From an uncultured Alphaproteobacteria bacterium (lineage in GTDB: Bacteria; Pseudomonadota; Alphaproteobacteria; Rs-D84), in NCBI GenBank assembly GCA_949156565.1, contig CASCZI010000005.1, forward strand, positions 62,001 to 126,000: DNA of 64,000 nucleotides. Reading direction: 5' to 3'. The position numbers were made by a program, and so were the translations under genes. The notes under the pieces are model-generated. The model made no database searches. It saw nothing but the letters and a program-made list of their open reading frames with translations, and was not told where the DNA came from. Of the stretch, positions 52,391 through 61,630 are shown piece after piece. Every line of letters starts with the position of its first letter. Position 1 is the stretch's first letter.

Positions 52391-53614
52391 ATGCAAAACA
52401 ATCTGCAATATCTTTATAAAAAAGCCCTGGATATGCGGGCCCCGTGGATCAATCGGTGGGACGCGGCGATGCGTTACACCATGCCAACGGCGGATGATGA
52501 CGCGGCGATGCTGTTTGATGCGACGGCGGCGGACGCGGTGGATAATCTGGCGGCATCGATTTACACCCTGTTGACGCCGCCGGAATCGTTGTGGTTAAAT
52601 CTGGTCCCCGAAAGTCCGGATTCCCCCGATGCCGCCGCGGCCACCGATGCATTACGGGCGCATTTAAATGATTCAAATTTTTATACGACCATTCATCAAT
52701 GCTATCTGGATCTGGTGGTTTTGGGCACCGCATGTTTGTTTATGTCGGAAAATCCGATTGGGGCAGATTCGGCGTTTTCATTTACTGCCATTCCCATGTC
52801 AGATATTGCCATTTTACCCGGCGCAGTGTTTCACACCACGTCAATGCCGGCACGCGAAGTAATGGAACGTTATCCCACATGGACGCCGCCGGCCAATATT
52901 CGTGATGCCATGCGCGATAATCCAGACATGCCATTGCGTTTGGTCCAAAGTTTGGTGGGCACCGAATTTACCGCATGGTTGGATACAGGCGGGGATATAG
53001 AAAATAATATCGTATCGCGTGGGACATTTGAAACCAATCCGTATATTATCTTTCGTTGGTCTGTGGCCAGTGGTGAAATCTATGGGCGGGGACCGGTACT
53101 ACGTGCATTGCCCGATATTAAAACCGCGAACAAGGTTGTGGAACTGGTACTGAAAAATGCGACGATTGCGGTGTCTGGCATCTGGCAGGCCGACGATGAT
53201 GGTGTTATTAACCTGGCCAATATTAATTTGACGCCGGGTGCCATTATCCCAAAGGCAGTGGGGTCATCGGGATTGACGCCATTAACATCAGGCGCAGATT
53301 TTGACGTATCCCAGATTATATTAAAAGATCTGCGTGAACGGATTCGGCATGCGTTGTTGGCAGATCGGTTGGGATTGTTGAGTGAAAAAGAAATGACAGC
53401 AACCGAAATTATGGCGCGTAATGCCGATATGATGCGGATCTTGGGGGCAACATATGGGCGTTTGTTACATGAATTTATTCGGCCCATGGTAGATCGGGGA
53501 TTACAGATTTTGTCACGTCGTGGGTTGATTGAAAAAATATCCCTGCACAGCGATGCCGAATTAAAATACATTGCGCCGATTGCCCAAATGGTGCGCGAAG
53601 AAAGTTTAATTTAA
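52391..53614 (+). CDS. Portal (head-tail connector) protein
   Basis: A 407-residue podovirus-type connector, the 12-mer ring at the capsid vertex through which DNA enters and leaves. Seen: the N-terminal YLYKKALDMRAPWINRWDAAMRYTMP pattern, NLAASIYTLLTPPESLWLNL, then YGRGPVLRALPDIKTANKV and the C-terminal TATEIMARNADMMRILG. It is shorter than T7 gp8 (about 536). It starts 21 bases after the terminase fragment, behind aaagga. Confidence 0.85.
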   Translation: MQNNLQYLYKKALDMRAPWINRWDAAMRYTMPTADDDAAMLFDATAADAVDNLAASIYTLLTPPESLWLNLVPESPDSPDAAAATDALRAHLNDSNFYTTIHQCYLDLVVLGTACLFMSENPIGADSAFSFTAIPMSDIAILPGAVFHTTSMPAREVMERYPTWTPPANIRDAMRDNPDMPLRLVQSLVGTEFTAWLDTGGDIENNIVSRGTFETNPYIIFRWSVASGEIYGRGPVLRALPDIKTANKVVELVLKNATIAVSGIWQADDDGVINLANINLTPGAIIPKAVGSSGLTPLTSGADFDVSQIILKDLRERIRHALLADRLGLLSEKEMTATEIMARNADMMRILGATYGRLLHEFIRPMVDRGLQILSRRGLIEKISLHSDAELKYIAPIAQMVREESLI

Positions 53615-53637
53615 ATATAAAAACAAAAGGAATGATC

Positions 53638-53844
53638 ATGCCAGACAATAATAGTGTGGCGCACGAATATGCGCGCACATTTGCAAATCCATCGGGGCGG
53701 GCGGTCATCGCCCATTTGCGGACCATGACGGTTGAACGGTGGTTGGGCCCAGATGCCGGCGACGCCCAGTTACGCATGCTCGAAGGGCAACGTGCATTGG
53801 TTCATCATATTGAACAAATGATAACGCGGGGACAAACCACATGA
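53638..53844 (+). CDS. Bbp19-like small phage protein
   Basis: A 68-residue protein (MPDNNSVAHEYARTFANPSG...; ATG 53638) ending in the LEGQRALVHHIEQMI pattern seen in Bbp19-type proteins that follow portal genes in many phages. Role unknown. Its stop overlaps the start of the next gene. Confidence 0.6.
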   Translation: MPDNNSVAHEYARTFANPSGRAVIAHLRTMTVERWLGPDAGDAQLRMLEGQRALVHHIEQMITRGQTT

Positions 53845-54101
53845 ATACCAAAGAACAAACATTTATGGGATTTGTCGATATCCTGCGCGAGAGTTGGTTT
53901 TTGATCGCGTTTATTGCCGGTATGGTCTATTGGGTTGCACGCCAGGATTCGTCCCTGGGGGAAATCGAGCGCAATGAACATCGTATTACGTCACTGGAAA
54001 ACAGAACGACAATTTTAGAATCGGGCATCGGTCAGTTGCAGTTGAAAATCGATGGCATCAAAGAAGATGTGACATTAATCAAAAGTGCCGTGATTAAATA
54101 G
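53841..54101 (+). CDS. Small membrane-anchored coiled-coil phage protein
   Basis: An 86-residue protein with one membrane helix (about 16-33, SWFLIAFIAGMVYWVA) and a coiled-coil tail (ITSLENRTTILESGIGQLQLKIDGI), the layout of XhlA/holin-associated proteins. It overlaps the Bbp19-like gene by four bases. The frame continues open for 57 codons past its TAG stop. Confidence 0.55.
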   Translation: MNTKEQTFMGFVDILRESWFLIAFIAGMVYWVARQDSSLGEIERNEHRITSLENRTTILESGIGQLQLKIDGIKEDVTLIKSAVIK

Positions 54102-54272
54102 ATCGCGATTTTTTTACAAGGAGAAAATTGGTCGGCGACACTGGAACACTTTTTAAATGATTATTATAAAAATGGCGGCGAACCGTTGGAATTTATGATG
54201 CCGAATATGTTTTTGACCCAGGAATCGGCGAACCAGTGGATGGCCATGATTAACAATCAGCACATTTTATAG
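54102..54272 (+). pseudogene. Start-less coding remnant after the particle cluster
   Basis: In the same frame as the preceding gene, after its TAG, 56 codons read like protein (GENWSATLEHFLNDYYKNGG ... FLTQESANQWMAMINNQ) and end at 54272. No good start codon is linked to the aaggag at 54117-54122. It is probably the 3' part of a deleted gene; stop-codon read-through is a less likely alternative. Confidence 0.4.
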
Positions 54273-54277
54273 CCATA

Positions 54278-54307
54278 AAAAAACCGCCAAAAAAATCGGC
54301 GGTTTTA
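54278..54307 (+). terminator. Terminator closing the particle cluster
   Basis: Stem aaaaccgcc/ggcggtttt with an A/T loop, between the remnant and tRNA-Asp; flanking A and T runs could serve either strand, including tRNA-Asp. Confidence 0.65.
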
Positions 54308-54314
54308 AAATCTC

Positions 54315-54391
54315 TGGCGGGATTGACGGGGCTCGAACCCGCGACCTTCTGCGTGACAGGCAGACGCTCTAACCAGCTGAGCTACAACCCC
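54315..54391 (-). tRNA. tRNA-Asp (GUC)
   Basis: A 77-nt tRNA with acceptor GGGGTTG/CAATCCC, encoded CCA (54315-54317) and anticodon loop CTGTCAC giving GUC. It lies at the right edge of the particle cluster, but I found no second copy of its 3' end at the left edge. Confidence 0.95.
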
Positions 54392-54453
54392 AGAGCGATG
54401 TGTATATTATACTGTTGTGATATAAAATGCAAGCGCTTTTTTTCACAAAAATA

Positions 54454-54478
54454 AAAATCCCCCGATTTGGGGGATTTG
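54454..54478 (-). terminator. Terminator of gapA
   Basis: On the minus strand aaatccccc/gggggattt with a 5-nt loop is followed by U residues, 16 bases past the gapA stop. Confidence 0.8.
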
Positions 54479-54494
54479 TATAATGGGCGCATCA

Positions 54495-55496
54495 TTATTT
54501 GATTAATTTTCCCATCGCAACCGCGGTATCGCCCATGCGGTTCGAAAATCCCCATTCATTGTCGTACCATGCCGTCACATGGACCAGGCGGTCGCCCAAT
54601 ACCTTAGTTTGGGATGCGTCAAAAATAGAACTGTGGGCATCACCGGTAAAGTCAATAGATACCAACGGTTTGTCGTTATATGCAAACGTACGTGACGCCG
54701 CGGCGCGCATGGCGTCGTTAATGGCATCCACCGTCGCGTCACGTTCCAGGTTTACCACCAATTCAACAACCGATACATCGGGCGTCGGAACGCGAATGGC
54801 CATACCATCCAGTTTGCCGGCCAATTTCGGTAAAACCAATCCGATTGCCTTGGCGGCGCCGGTGCTGGTCGGGATCATGGATAACGCGGCCGCGCGGGCG
54901 CGACGGAAATCTTTGTGGTTTTTATCCAATAATTGTTGATCCCCGGTATAGGCATGAACCGTTGTCATCCATCCCGATACAATACCGAATGTGTTGTCCA
55001 ATACCTGGGCCACCGGGGCCAGGCAATTTGTCGTGCATGATGCATTCGACACGATCAGATCGGTCGGTTTCAATGTGTCTTGGTTCACGCCATAAACGAT
55101 GGTGGCGTCCGCACCGGCCGATGGGGCCGATACCAATACGCGTTTTGCCCCCGCATCCAGGTGGACGCGTGCCTTGTCCGCGGCGGTAAACAGACCCGTG
55201 CATTCCATCACGATATCAATATTCATTTCGCCCCACGGCAATTTCGCCGGATCGCGTTCGGCGATGCACTTAATTTTCTGATCTCCAACAATAATGTAAT
55301 CGCCATCCAATTTCACATCCATCGGTAATTTGCCGTGTACAGAATCATATTCCAACAGATATGCGTTTTGTTCGGCCGGTGCCAGATCGTTGACCGCAAC
55401 AAATTCAATGTCGTCACGTCCCGATTCCAACGCCGCGCGCAATACCAGACGGCCGATACGGCCAAATCCATTAATGGCAACTCTTACTTTTGACAT
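54495..55496 (-). CDS. gapA: Glyceraldehyde-3-phosphate dehydrogenase, type I
   Basis: A 333-residue glycolytic enzyme that oxidises and phosphorylates glyceraldehyde 3-phosphate with NAD+. Seen: the N-terminal nucleotide fold INGFGRIGRLVLRA, the catalytic SNASCTTNCLAP, TVHAYTGDQQLLD and the C-terminal WYDNEWGFSNRM. Length is normal. It is a single-gene unit, convergent with the particle cluster and divergent from miaA. Confidence 0.97.
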   Translation of the reverse strand: MSKVRVAINGFGRIGRLVLRAALESGRDDIEFVAVNDLAPAEQNAYLLEYDSVHGKLPMDVKLDGDYIIVGDQKIKCIAERDPAKLPWGEMNIDIVMECTGLFTAADKARVHLDAGAKRVLVSAPSAGADATIVYGVNQDTLKPTDLIVSNASCTTNCLAPVAQVLDNTFGIVSGWMTTVHAYTGDQQLLDKNHKDFRRARAAALSMIPTSTGAAKAIGLVLPKLAGKLDGMAIRVPTPDVSVVELVVNLERDATVDAINDAMRAAASRTFAYNDKPLVSIDFTGDAHSSIFDASQTKVLGDRLVHVTAWYDNEWGFSNRMGDTAVAMGKLIK

Positions 55497-55605
55497 AATT
55501 TTTTTCCTTTCGTTTCATATATCTTTTATTGGACCATGGTATCATAGCATTAAAAATCCCAACATTACAATTGAATTTTGCATGATGTAGTTTATAATAT
55601 TTAAC

Positions 55606-56490
55606 ATGACGAACACATCTTTTATTATTGCCGGACCAACGGCATCGGGAAAATCAGATTTGGCACATCAATTGGCCAAAAAATTGGGTGGGGTGATTAT
55701 TAATTGTGACAGTGTTCAGATTTATCGTGGTATCGAATCTGTATCCGCCAGTCCGTTTGCCGACGGGGTTGTGCATGATGACATCGATGGCGTACCATAT
55801 CGATTATTTTCTGTCTTGGATTTATCGACCCAGATCAGTGTTGCCGATTATTTATCCATGGCGCGTCGGGAATATAATTGGGCCATAAATGCCGGACGTC
55901 CGGCAATTTTCGTTGGGGGGACCGGGTTCTATATCGATGCCATTATTCGGGGAATATCCCCCATCCCAGATGTTGGGCCATATGAACGGTCGCGGGCCCG
56001 TGACATGGTTGCATCAGATATTTGTGCCGCGCGGGCAATGTTGGGTGAAAATGCACCATCTGATCCCCAACGGGTTTCCCGCGCATTAGAGGTTTTGTTT
56101 GCCACCGGCAAACCAATTGCCTATTGGCAAGATATGCCACGATCGGGGGCCATTACACCGACGCCGTATCGTGTTCTGATTGATCCGGCACCCGATGTAT
56201 TGCGTGAACGTATCGCCGCACGTGTGCCAAACATGGTGACGGCCGGGGCGTTGGACCATGCACGCGCTGTGTGTCATATACCCGATGCACGCCGGCGTGC
56301 CATTGGGATGGATGAATTATGTCGTTATTTGGATGGGGATATTGATTGGGACAAGGCATTGTCCAATTGGATTACCCGCACAAATCAATATGCCAAGCGT
56401 CAACGAACATGGTTCCGAACGCAATTTGTGCCCGATATAAAAATTGCGTCCGCAGAACCGAACGCAATCGAGAAAATTTTAGCGGCCTGA
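55606..56490 (+). CDS. miaA: tRNA dimethylallyltransferase
   Basis: A 294-residue enzyme that adds a dimethylallyl group to A37 of tRNAs reading U-starting codons. Seen: the P-loop IAGPTASGKSDLA, NCDSVQIYRG, VGGTGFYIDA and the C-terminal TNQYAKRQRTWFR. Length is normal. It ends 12 bases inside the next gene on the opposite strand, so the two 3' ends overlap. Confidence 0.95.
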   Translation: MTNTSFIIAGPTASGKSDLAHQLAKKLGGVIINCDSVQIYRGIESVSASPFADGVVHDDIDGVPYRLFSVLDLSTQISVADYLSMARREYNWAINAGRPAIFVGGTGFYIDAIIRGISPIPDVGPYERSRARDMVASDICAARAMLGENAPSDPQRVSRALEVLFATGKPIAYWQDMPRSGAITPTPYRVLIDPAPDVLRERIAARVPNMVTAGALDHARAVCHIPDARRRAIGMDELCRYLDGDIDWDKALSNWITRTNQYAKRQRTWFRTQFVPDIKIASAEPNAIEKILAA

Positions 56491-56913
56491 ACGCTGATTG
56501 GGGTGGGGAATTGGGTTTGATGCAACCTTTTGCGTCTGGATATCTTGTAAACGTTGTACATACGAAAATTCGTTATAAAGTTTTAATTCCAATGCCCGTC
56601 TGGCCTGGGCCCGGGATTTGAATTGGGGACTTTTTACAAAATACTTTGATAAATAATCCGCCATTAATTTACTGAGTGATTCTATAAACGACAGATTCAT
56701 TATTTTTTGTGAACGAATAAACGTGCGGCTTTTTAAAATTAAAAAATCTGCCACTTGTTCAGACCAATCCATTTCTTGGCGCCATGTATTGTCGTGATCA
56801 TTGGCGTATGATTTGCCGTGTTCACGAATGACCAGGGTCGTTATCTCTGGCACAAATTGTTTGTTAAATGCATTCAAGGCCGCAGATGCCCCACGAAAAT
56901 GATTGGATTTCAT
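56479..56913 (-). CDS. Hypothetical protein
   Basis: A 144-residue, helical, soluble protein with many charged residues and a His/Pro-rich tail. No family recognised. Its 3' end overlaps that of miaA by 12 bases. An A/T-rich 80-bp gap lies upstream. Confidence 0.5.
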   Translation of the reverse strand: MKSNHFRGASAALNAFNKQFVPEITTLVIREHGKSYANDHDNTWRQEMDWSEQVADFLILKSRTFIRSQKIMNLSFIESLSKLMADYLSKYFVKSPQFKSRAQARRALELKLYNEFSYVQRLQDIQTQKVASNPIPHPNQRSGR

Positions 56914-56994
56914 AATTCTGTTCCCTCGTATTTATTATTTGTAATAATATATGGCACATAATATAATATTTGTCAATATATTTTTATTTCAATT

Positions 56995-57243
56995 TTAATT
57001 CTTATGTGCGGTAATAACGGTATGGGATGTGGCATGAATGGTTAATACAAAACCATTTCCATAAACATAATAATTTTTGCCCCGGCGGACAATGGCGTTG
57101 GTTGGTGCGCGTTGCGTTACATCGCGGCACCATTGAACCACATCTTTTTGCCCCAGATTCAAATTTCGCATAATGCGTTGTGCACCCCCCGGGGTGGTAT
57201 GTATTCGTTGAATATCAATGCAATGGGATGGGGGAACGGTCAT
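56995..57243 (-). CDS. DUF3781-like protein
   Basis: An 82-residue protein. The pattern IHTTPGGAQRIMRNLNL, VVQWCRDV, VRRGKNYYVYGNG and the terminal HTVITAHK matches DUF3781, a small family of unknown role found mainly in gut bacteria. It lies six bases downstream of the kinase-like gene on the same strand, suggesting an operon. Confidence 0.7.
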   Translation of the reverse strand: MTVPPSHCIDIQRIHTTPGGAQRIMRNLNLGQKDVVQWCRDVTQRAPTNAIVRRGKNYYVYGNGFVLTIHATSHTVITAHKN

Positions 57244-57249
57244 TGATTT

Positions 57250-58017
57250 TTATTTGCCTTTGGTTTTGGTATTGTTTTGACGCATCCGACGGTAATATTC
57301 CCACATGGCTTCGGGGGCGATATCGGTCTGGCGCATTTTACGGCGCACACGAAAGATGCCGATAAAATCCCGTTTAACCGATGAATATCCGGCGTATTCC
57401 CAATCGATAATGCCCACCAGATCCATTGTTGCGGGGTTGACGATAATATTACTGCACATGTCGCCATGGGTTAATCCCACATCATCTTGGGCCAGATCTT
57501 GATCCTGAATTTGCTGTGCGCGTATATCGTTTAATTGCGGAAATTTTGTATTAAACAGGGTAAAAATAACATCCCCCAACTGTTTCCCGATTTTTTCGCG
57601 GTGTTCACGAATACGCTTTAGCGGTAAATCAACCAAAACCCGCCCCGGAATAAATGTTGTTGCATAGAATAAAAATTCACCCGCCGCGATGATGTCAATT
57701 TGCGGCACCTTTATATTTAAAACCGGCGCAATGGCATCCGTAATACGTTTTTCATACGCAAAACGCGTGGCCGAATTATCGCGGTCGCAATATTTGCGTA
57801 CCTTAAATACATATTGATTATCAAAGATAAACGCCAAACTGCCCCCGCCTTTGGCCAAACGCATACGATGCTTTTTTAAATCGGGGCGTGCCGTATAAAG
57901 GGCGCGCAACTTGGCCCGATAATCAAACAATTTCACGCGCCGAAAATAACGCCGCCACCGCGGTACCGGAATCAGGTATGATATCCCGTACATTATTTCG
58001 AAAAACGTGCGCCACAT
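57250..58017 (-). CDS. Kinase-fold (APH-like) protein
   Basis: A 255-residue protein started at MWRTFFEIMYG (ATG 58015-58017, behind aaagga). It shows the lobe segment VFKVRKYC, then the catalytic THGDMCSNIIV and the metal-binding IIDWEYAG, the aminoglycoside-phosphotransferase/choline-kinase pattern; LPS kinases such as WaaP/RfaY types are also possible. Substrate unknown. Divergent from priA. Confidence 0.65.
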   Translation of the reverse strand: MWRTFFEIMYGISYLIPVPRWRRYFRRVKLFDYRAKLRALYTARPDLKKHRMRLAKGGGSLAFIFDNQYVFKVRKYCDRDNSATRFAYEKRITDAIAPVLNIKVPQIDIIAAGEFLFYATTFIPGRVLVDLPLKRIREHREKIGKQLGDVIFTLFNTKFPQLNDIRAQQIQDQDLAQDDVGLTHGDMCSNIIVNPATMDLVGIIDWEYAGYSSVKRDFIGIFRVRRKMRQTDIAPEAMWEYYRRMRQNNTKTKGK

Positions 58018-58094
58018 GCTTTGTACATCCTTTTGAGATATTTTATAAATAAATGATATTGAAAAGAAACAAAAAAACAAGTACTTTATGGTCT

Positions 58095-60293
58095 ATGTTT
58101 CATGTTGGTGATATTGTCAAAGTATTAATTCCAAATGCTGTAAATGCGGGGTACGATTATCGTTTAAACGCGGCGGCAACCCGCGGCCAGATGGTGCGTG
58201 TAACGGTGATGAACCGTGCCTATGTCGGGATAATAATTGGGCCGGGTGATGGTGTAATTGATGTATCAAAGATCAAACCAGTAACCGAAGTTTTGAAATA
58301 TTCATTATCAAACGCCGATGTGGATTGGATATTAAAAATGGCGGAATGGACAATGATGGCACCGGGCGCGGTGTTGCGATTAATATTAAATGTCCCAGAC
58401 GCGTTTTTACCCCCACGCCAAGAAATAATGTATACCATGGGACCGATCGATGGGGTTCGTATGACCGATGCCCGCATGGCGGTGGCGGATGCATTTGCCG
58501 CCAATGACAACGATTCTATGACGGTATCCGATATTCAACATATTGCCCGGGTTAGTGGCGCCGTCGTTCGTACAATGATCAAGAATAATTTATTGGTCCC
58601 GGCGGCATCGCGTGTGGCCAATCCATTGAATATTTCCATCTATTGCGATATGGGAACGGTGACGTTAAATGCGGATCAATCCGCGGCGGCGGCGGAAATT
58701 GGTCGCCACATTGATGCGGGCGGTTTTTCCGTCCATGTATTAGATGGGGTGACCGGTTCGGGCAAGACCCAGGTTTATTTTGATGCCGCTTGGCGTGCAT
58801 ACGCCGCGGGCCATGGGGTTTTATTAATGATGCCTGAAATTGCATTGACTGCCCAATTTATGGATCGTTTTCGTGATCGATTTGGGGCGCCCCCCGTCGT
58901 ATGGCACAGTAATTTGACCGCGGCGCGGCGTCGTGACATATGGCGTGCCGTTGCATCGGGTGACGTGCGTATTGTGGTTGGTACGCGCAGTGCGTTGTTC
59001 TTGCCGTGGCAAAATTTGGGTCTGGTCGTGATTGACGAAGAACATGATGGATCATATAAACAAGAAGATATGGGAAATTATCACGCCCGGGACATGGCGA
59101 TTTTGCGTGCAAAAATTGGTGGTTTCCCCGTCGTCTTGGCCAGTGCCACCCCATCGGCCGAAACATTGGAAAATGTCGCGTGTGGACGGTTCCATTGTAT
59201 GAAATTAACATCGCGTTTTGGTGGGGCCCAAATGCCGACCATTGAAACCATTGATATGCGGGGAATAAAATGCCAAGATTATACCCCATCCGATGCCCCA
59301 GATACTTTGCGGGCGGGGACACTGTCGCCTGTGTTATGCGATGCAATGCGCGATACATTGGCGGCTGGACACCAAGTGATGTTATTTATTAACCGGCGTG
59401 GTTTTGCCCCCTTGGTTCAATGTCGGCATTGTGGATGGGTTGCATCATGTCCGGATTGCACGGTTTCAATGACATATCATAAACGCATGGGGCGTTTAAT
59501 GTGCCATATGTGCGGGCGAACCGCGCCAATGACGGATGTGTGTCCGGAATGTGGTCTGGGGGTGACAATGCGGGGCGCGGGATTGGAAAAAATCCAAGAA
59601 GAAGTGGCGGCAAAATTTCCCGGGGTGCGGACCGAATGTGTATCCAGTGATACAATGTTGTCGCGGGCCGCATTGGAACGATTGGTGGCCCGTATGGAAT
59701 CGGGCGCGATTGACGTCGTTATTGGTACACAAATTCTGGCCAAGGGTCACCATTTCCCCAATTTAACACTGGTGGGTGTGGTGGATGCGGACATGGGCCT
59801 GTTTGGGACCGATTTTCGTGCCGCAGAACACACCTTTCAACAATTATTTCAGGTCGCCGGTCGTGCCGGTCGTGGGGATACGCCAGGGCGCGTTTTAATG
59901 CAAACATATCAACCCACCCATCCGGTTATGACCGCCATTTGCGCCGGTGCACGTGATGAATTTATGACAACCGATATGAACGCGCGCCGAACGGCGGGAA
60001 TGCCCCCATATGGGCAATTAATCGCCATCATTGTCGAAGGTCAACGGGAAAGCGTTGTGCAAAAATTTTGTTCCGATCTGGCGGCGGCGGCACCCAATCT
60101 AAATGGGGGGAAAATTATGGGGCCCATTATGGCCGGCGTGTATCAAATTCGTCATTGGTACCGTATGCGCTTTTTAATTTCGGGCGCACGCACGGCCAAT
60201 TTGCAACCGGCGGTAAAACATTGGCTGGCCAAGGTGCGGGTCCCCGCAAATGTGCGTGTGAAAATCGACGTTAATCCCCAAAATTTTATGTAA
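58095..60293 (+). CDS. priA: Primosomal helicase PriA
   Basis: A 732-residue 3'-5' helicase that reloads DnaB at stalled forks. I start it at MFHVGDIVKVL (ATG 58095), 14 codons into the longer frame, because PriA proteins start near this motif. Seen: Walker A DGVTGSGKTQVYF, DEEHDGSYKQED, the zinc-binding Cys cluster CRHCGWVASCPDC ... CHMCG ... CPECG, and QVAGRAGRGDTPGRVLMQT. Length is normal. Confidence 0.95.
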   Translation: MFHVGDIVKVLIPNAVNAGYDYRLNAAATRGQMVRVTVMNRAYVGIIIGPGDGVIDVSKIKPVTEVLKYSLSNADVDWILKMAEWTMMAPGAVLRLILNVPDAFLPPRQEIMYTMGPIDGVRMTDARMAVADAFAANDNDSMTVSDIQHIARVSGAVVRTMIKNNLLVPAASRVANPLNISIYCDMGTVTLNADQSAAAAEIGRHIDAGGFSVHVLDGVTGSGKTQVYFDAAWRAYAAGHGVLLMMPEIALTAQFMDRFRDRFGAPPVVWHSNLTAARRRDIWRAVASGDVRIVVGTRSALFLPWQNLGLVVIDEEHDGSYKQEDMGNYHARDMAILRAKIGGFPVVLASATPSAETLENVACGRFHCMKLTSRFGGAQMPTIETIDMRGIKCQDYTPSDAPDTLRAGTLSPVLCDAMRDTLAAGHQVMLFINRRGFAPLVQCRHCGWVASCPDCTVSMTYHKRMGRLMCHMCGRTAPMTDVCPECGLGVTMRGAGLEKIQEEVAAKFPGVRTECVSSDTMLSRAALERLVARMESGAIDVVIGTQILAKGHHFPNLTLVGVVDADMGLFGTDFRAAEHTFQQLFQVAGRAGRGDTPGRVLMQTYQPTHPVMTAICAGARDEFMTTDMNARRTAGMPPYGQLIAIIVEGQRESVVQKFCSDLAAAAPNLNGGKIMGPIMAGVYQIRHWYRMRFLISGARTANLQPAVKHWLAKVRVPANVRVKIDVNPQNFM

Positions 60294-60311
60294 AATAAAT
60301 AAAAAAAAGGC

Positions 60312-60358
60312 GGGGGCGCGGATTTCGGTCTGGAGAGAGAAAAAAATACCGCGCCCCC
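60312..60358 (+). terminator. Long GC hairpin after priA
   Basis: Perfect 10-bp stem gggggcgcgg/ccgcgccccc with a 27-nt purine-rich loop; no T run follows, so it may be an RNA-stability or factor-dependent end rather than a true intrinsic terminator. The rest of the gap to 60594 holds no gene I can see. Confidence 0.45.
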
Positions 60359-60594
60359 ATAAAATGTCGGGCCAACACCAAAAAATCTGGGAAATTATAT
60401 AGAAGACAAATTCAAGAGATGATGGCATTTATTTTGCCGATGTGTCCATTGGGACATTCCTGGAAAGGCCTTCTAAAACCCTTGTGATGTACAATTTTTA
60501 GTCACCACGTTTGGCATTATAACGTATTTTTCAGGGATTGCAACAAAAATATGAAAATTTTCCAATGTGGGTAAAATAATGAAATATCAATTGA

Positions 60595-61554
60595 TTACAC
60601 GACGGCGGTAACGGCGCGTAATGCCCCGTCACGGGACAATTGCACCACCCGCAGCTTGGATTTCATTTCACTGATTAATTCGTTTCGGTTGTATGCCGGC
60701 TGGGTATGCAAAATACGATCTGCAAACGCCGCATAGGCGGCATCCGGACTTTCTGCATGAATGGTTGTGTAAAAATGATCATGCCCCGTTCCCAACATTT
60801 CCCACATCACGGCCGCATTATCGGTTGATATTTCGCCCCCGATAATGACATCCGGCGTCATACGCACCACCAAATCCAATAACCGGGCATAATTAAAATC
60901 ATTCGTCTGTTCGGTTCGTGACAAGACAAAGTGGACACGGTTTGCCTGGGGGACGCGAATTTCCCGTGCGTCTTCGACGGTGATGACACGACTGTTTTTA
61001 TCAATCAAGGTCAAGAGATGATTTAAAAATGTCGTTTTTCCGGTGGCGGTGGCACCGCTGATTAATATCGGACTGCCGTCATTGATGGCGGTGATCAACC
61101 GTTCATAGGGATCATCGGGGCGAATGTTTTTACGGGATTTCACCTCAAGCAATTTTTCCCCACGTTTTAAATGATAGTTCTCAAAACTGGTGTCGTGGGC
61201 GCCGCCGCCGCGAATATTCATGGCAACCCCACCGGTGACATCTCGATCATCATATTGAACATTGGGGCCGGCAATCGCACTAAACCGGTGATTGCCGGGC
61301 AATGTTGCATATACCACCGGCATGCCATGGGTTGGGTTAAATGGGCGATCGTAAATATTGGCCACGGTATGGATTAAATCCACCAGGTATTGTTTGGATA
61401 ACGTTGGCGCGTCATAGGCCACCCATGGCACACGCGCCCCGTGCAGACGCATCCACACCTGGCCGGCATGATTAATGGCAATTTCTTCAACAAAAGACGG
61501 GCGGTAAAATTCCGCCAGGGGTTTTAATAAAGATTCCAAGACGACGTTTGTCAT
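60595..61554 (-). CDS. VirB11-like secretion ATPase
   Basis: A 319-residue hexameric traffic ATPase. Seen: the N-terminal domain text VEEIAINHAGQVWMRL, Walker A ISGATATGKTTFLN, ITVEDAREI, Walker B DVIIGGEI and the His-rich HDHFYTTIHAESPDAA. This is the VirB11/TrwD type of type IV secretion systems rather than CpaF/PilT. No other vir genes lie beside it; the rest of any secretion system must be outside the window. Confidence 0.85.
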   Translation of the reverse strand: MTNVVLESLLKPLAEFYRPSFVEEIAINHAGQVWMRLHGARVPWVAYDAPTLSKQYLVDLIHTVANIYDRPFNPTHGMPVVYATLPGNHRFSAIAGPNVQYDDRDVTGGVAMNIRGGGAHDTSFENYHLKRGEKLLEVKSRKNIRPDDPYERLITAINDGSPILISGATATGKTTFLNHLLTLIDKNSRVITVEDAREIRVPQANRVHFVLSRTEQTNDFNYARLLDLVVRMTPDVIIGGEISTDNAAVMWEMLGTGHDHFYTTIHAESPDAAYAAFADRILHTQPAYNRNELISEMKSKLRVVQLSRDGALRAVTAVV

Positions 61555-61630
61555 TTATGATGATTTTATCATAATCGTCACTTGAATCAAAAATGTTTAT
61601 TTGTTAAAATTAAAAAAAAGAGAGATCAAG

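Noticed and set aside
53841-54272. Programmed read-through of the TAG at 54099 to make a longer protein
   Set aside because: No stem-loop or known read-through context is visible, and the downstream frame lies behind its own aaggag, so a truncated remnant is simpler.
54315-54391. tRNA-Asp as the integration site of the particle cluster
   Set aside because: I found no copy of the tRNA 3' end near 39-41.6 kb and no integrase gene, so there is no direct sign of site-specific integration.
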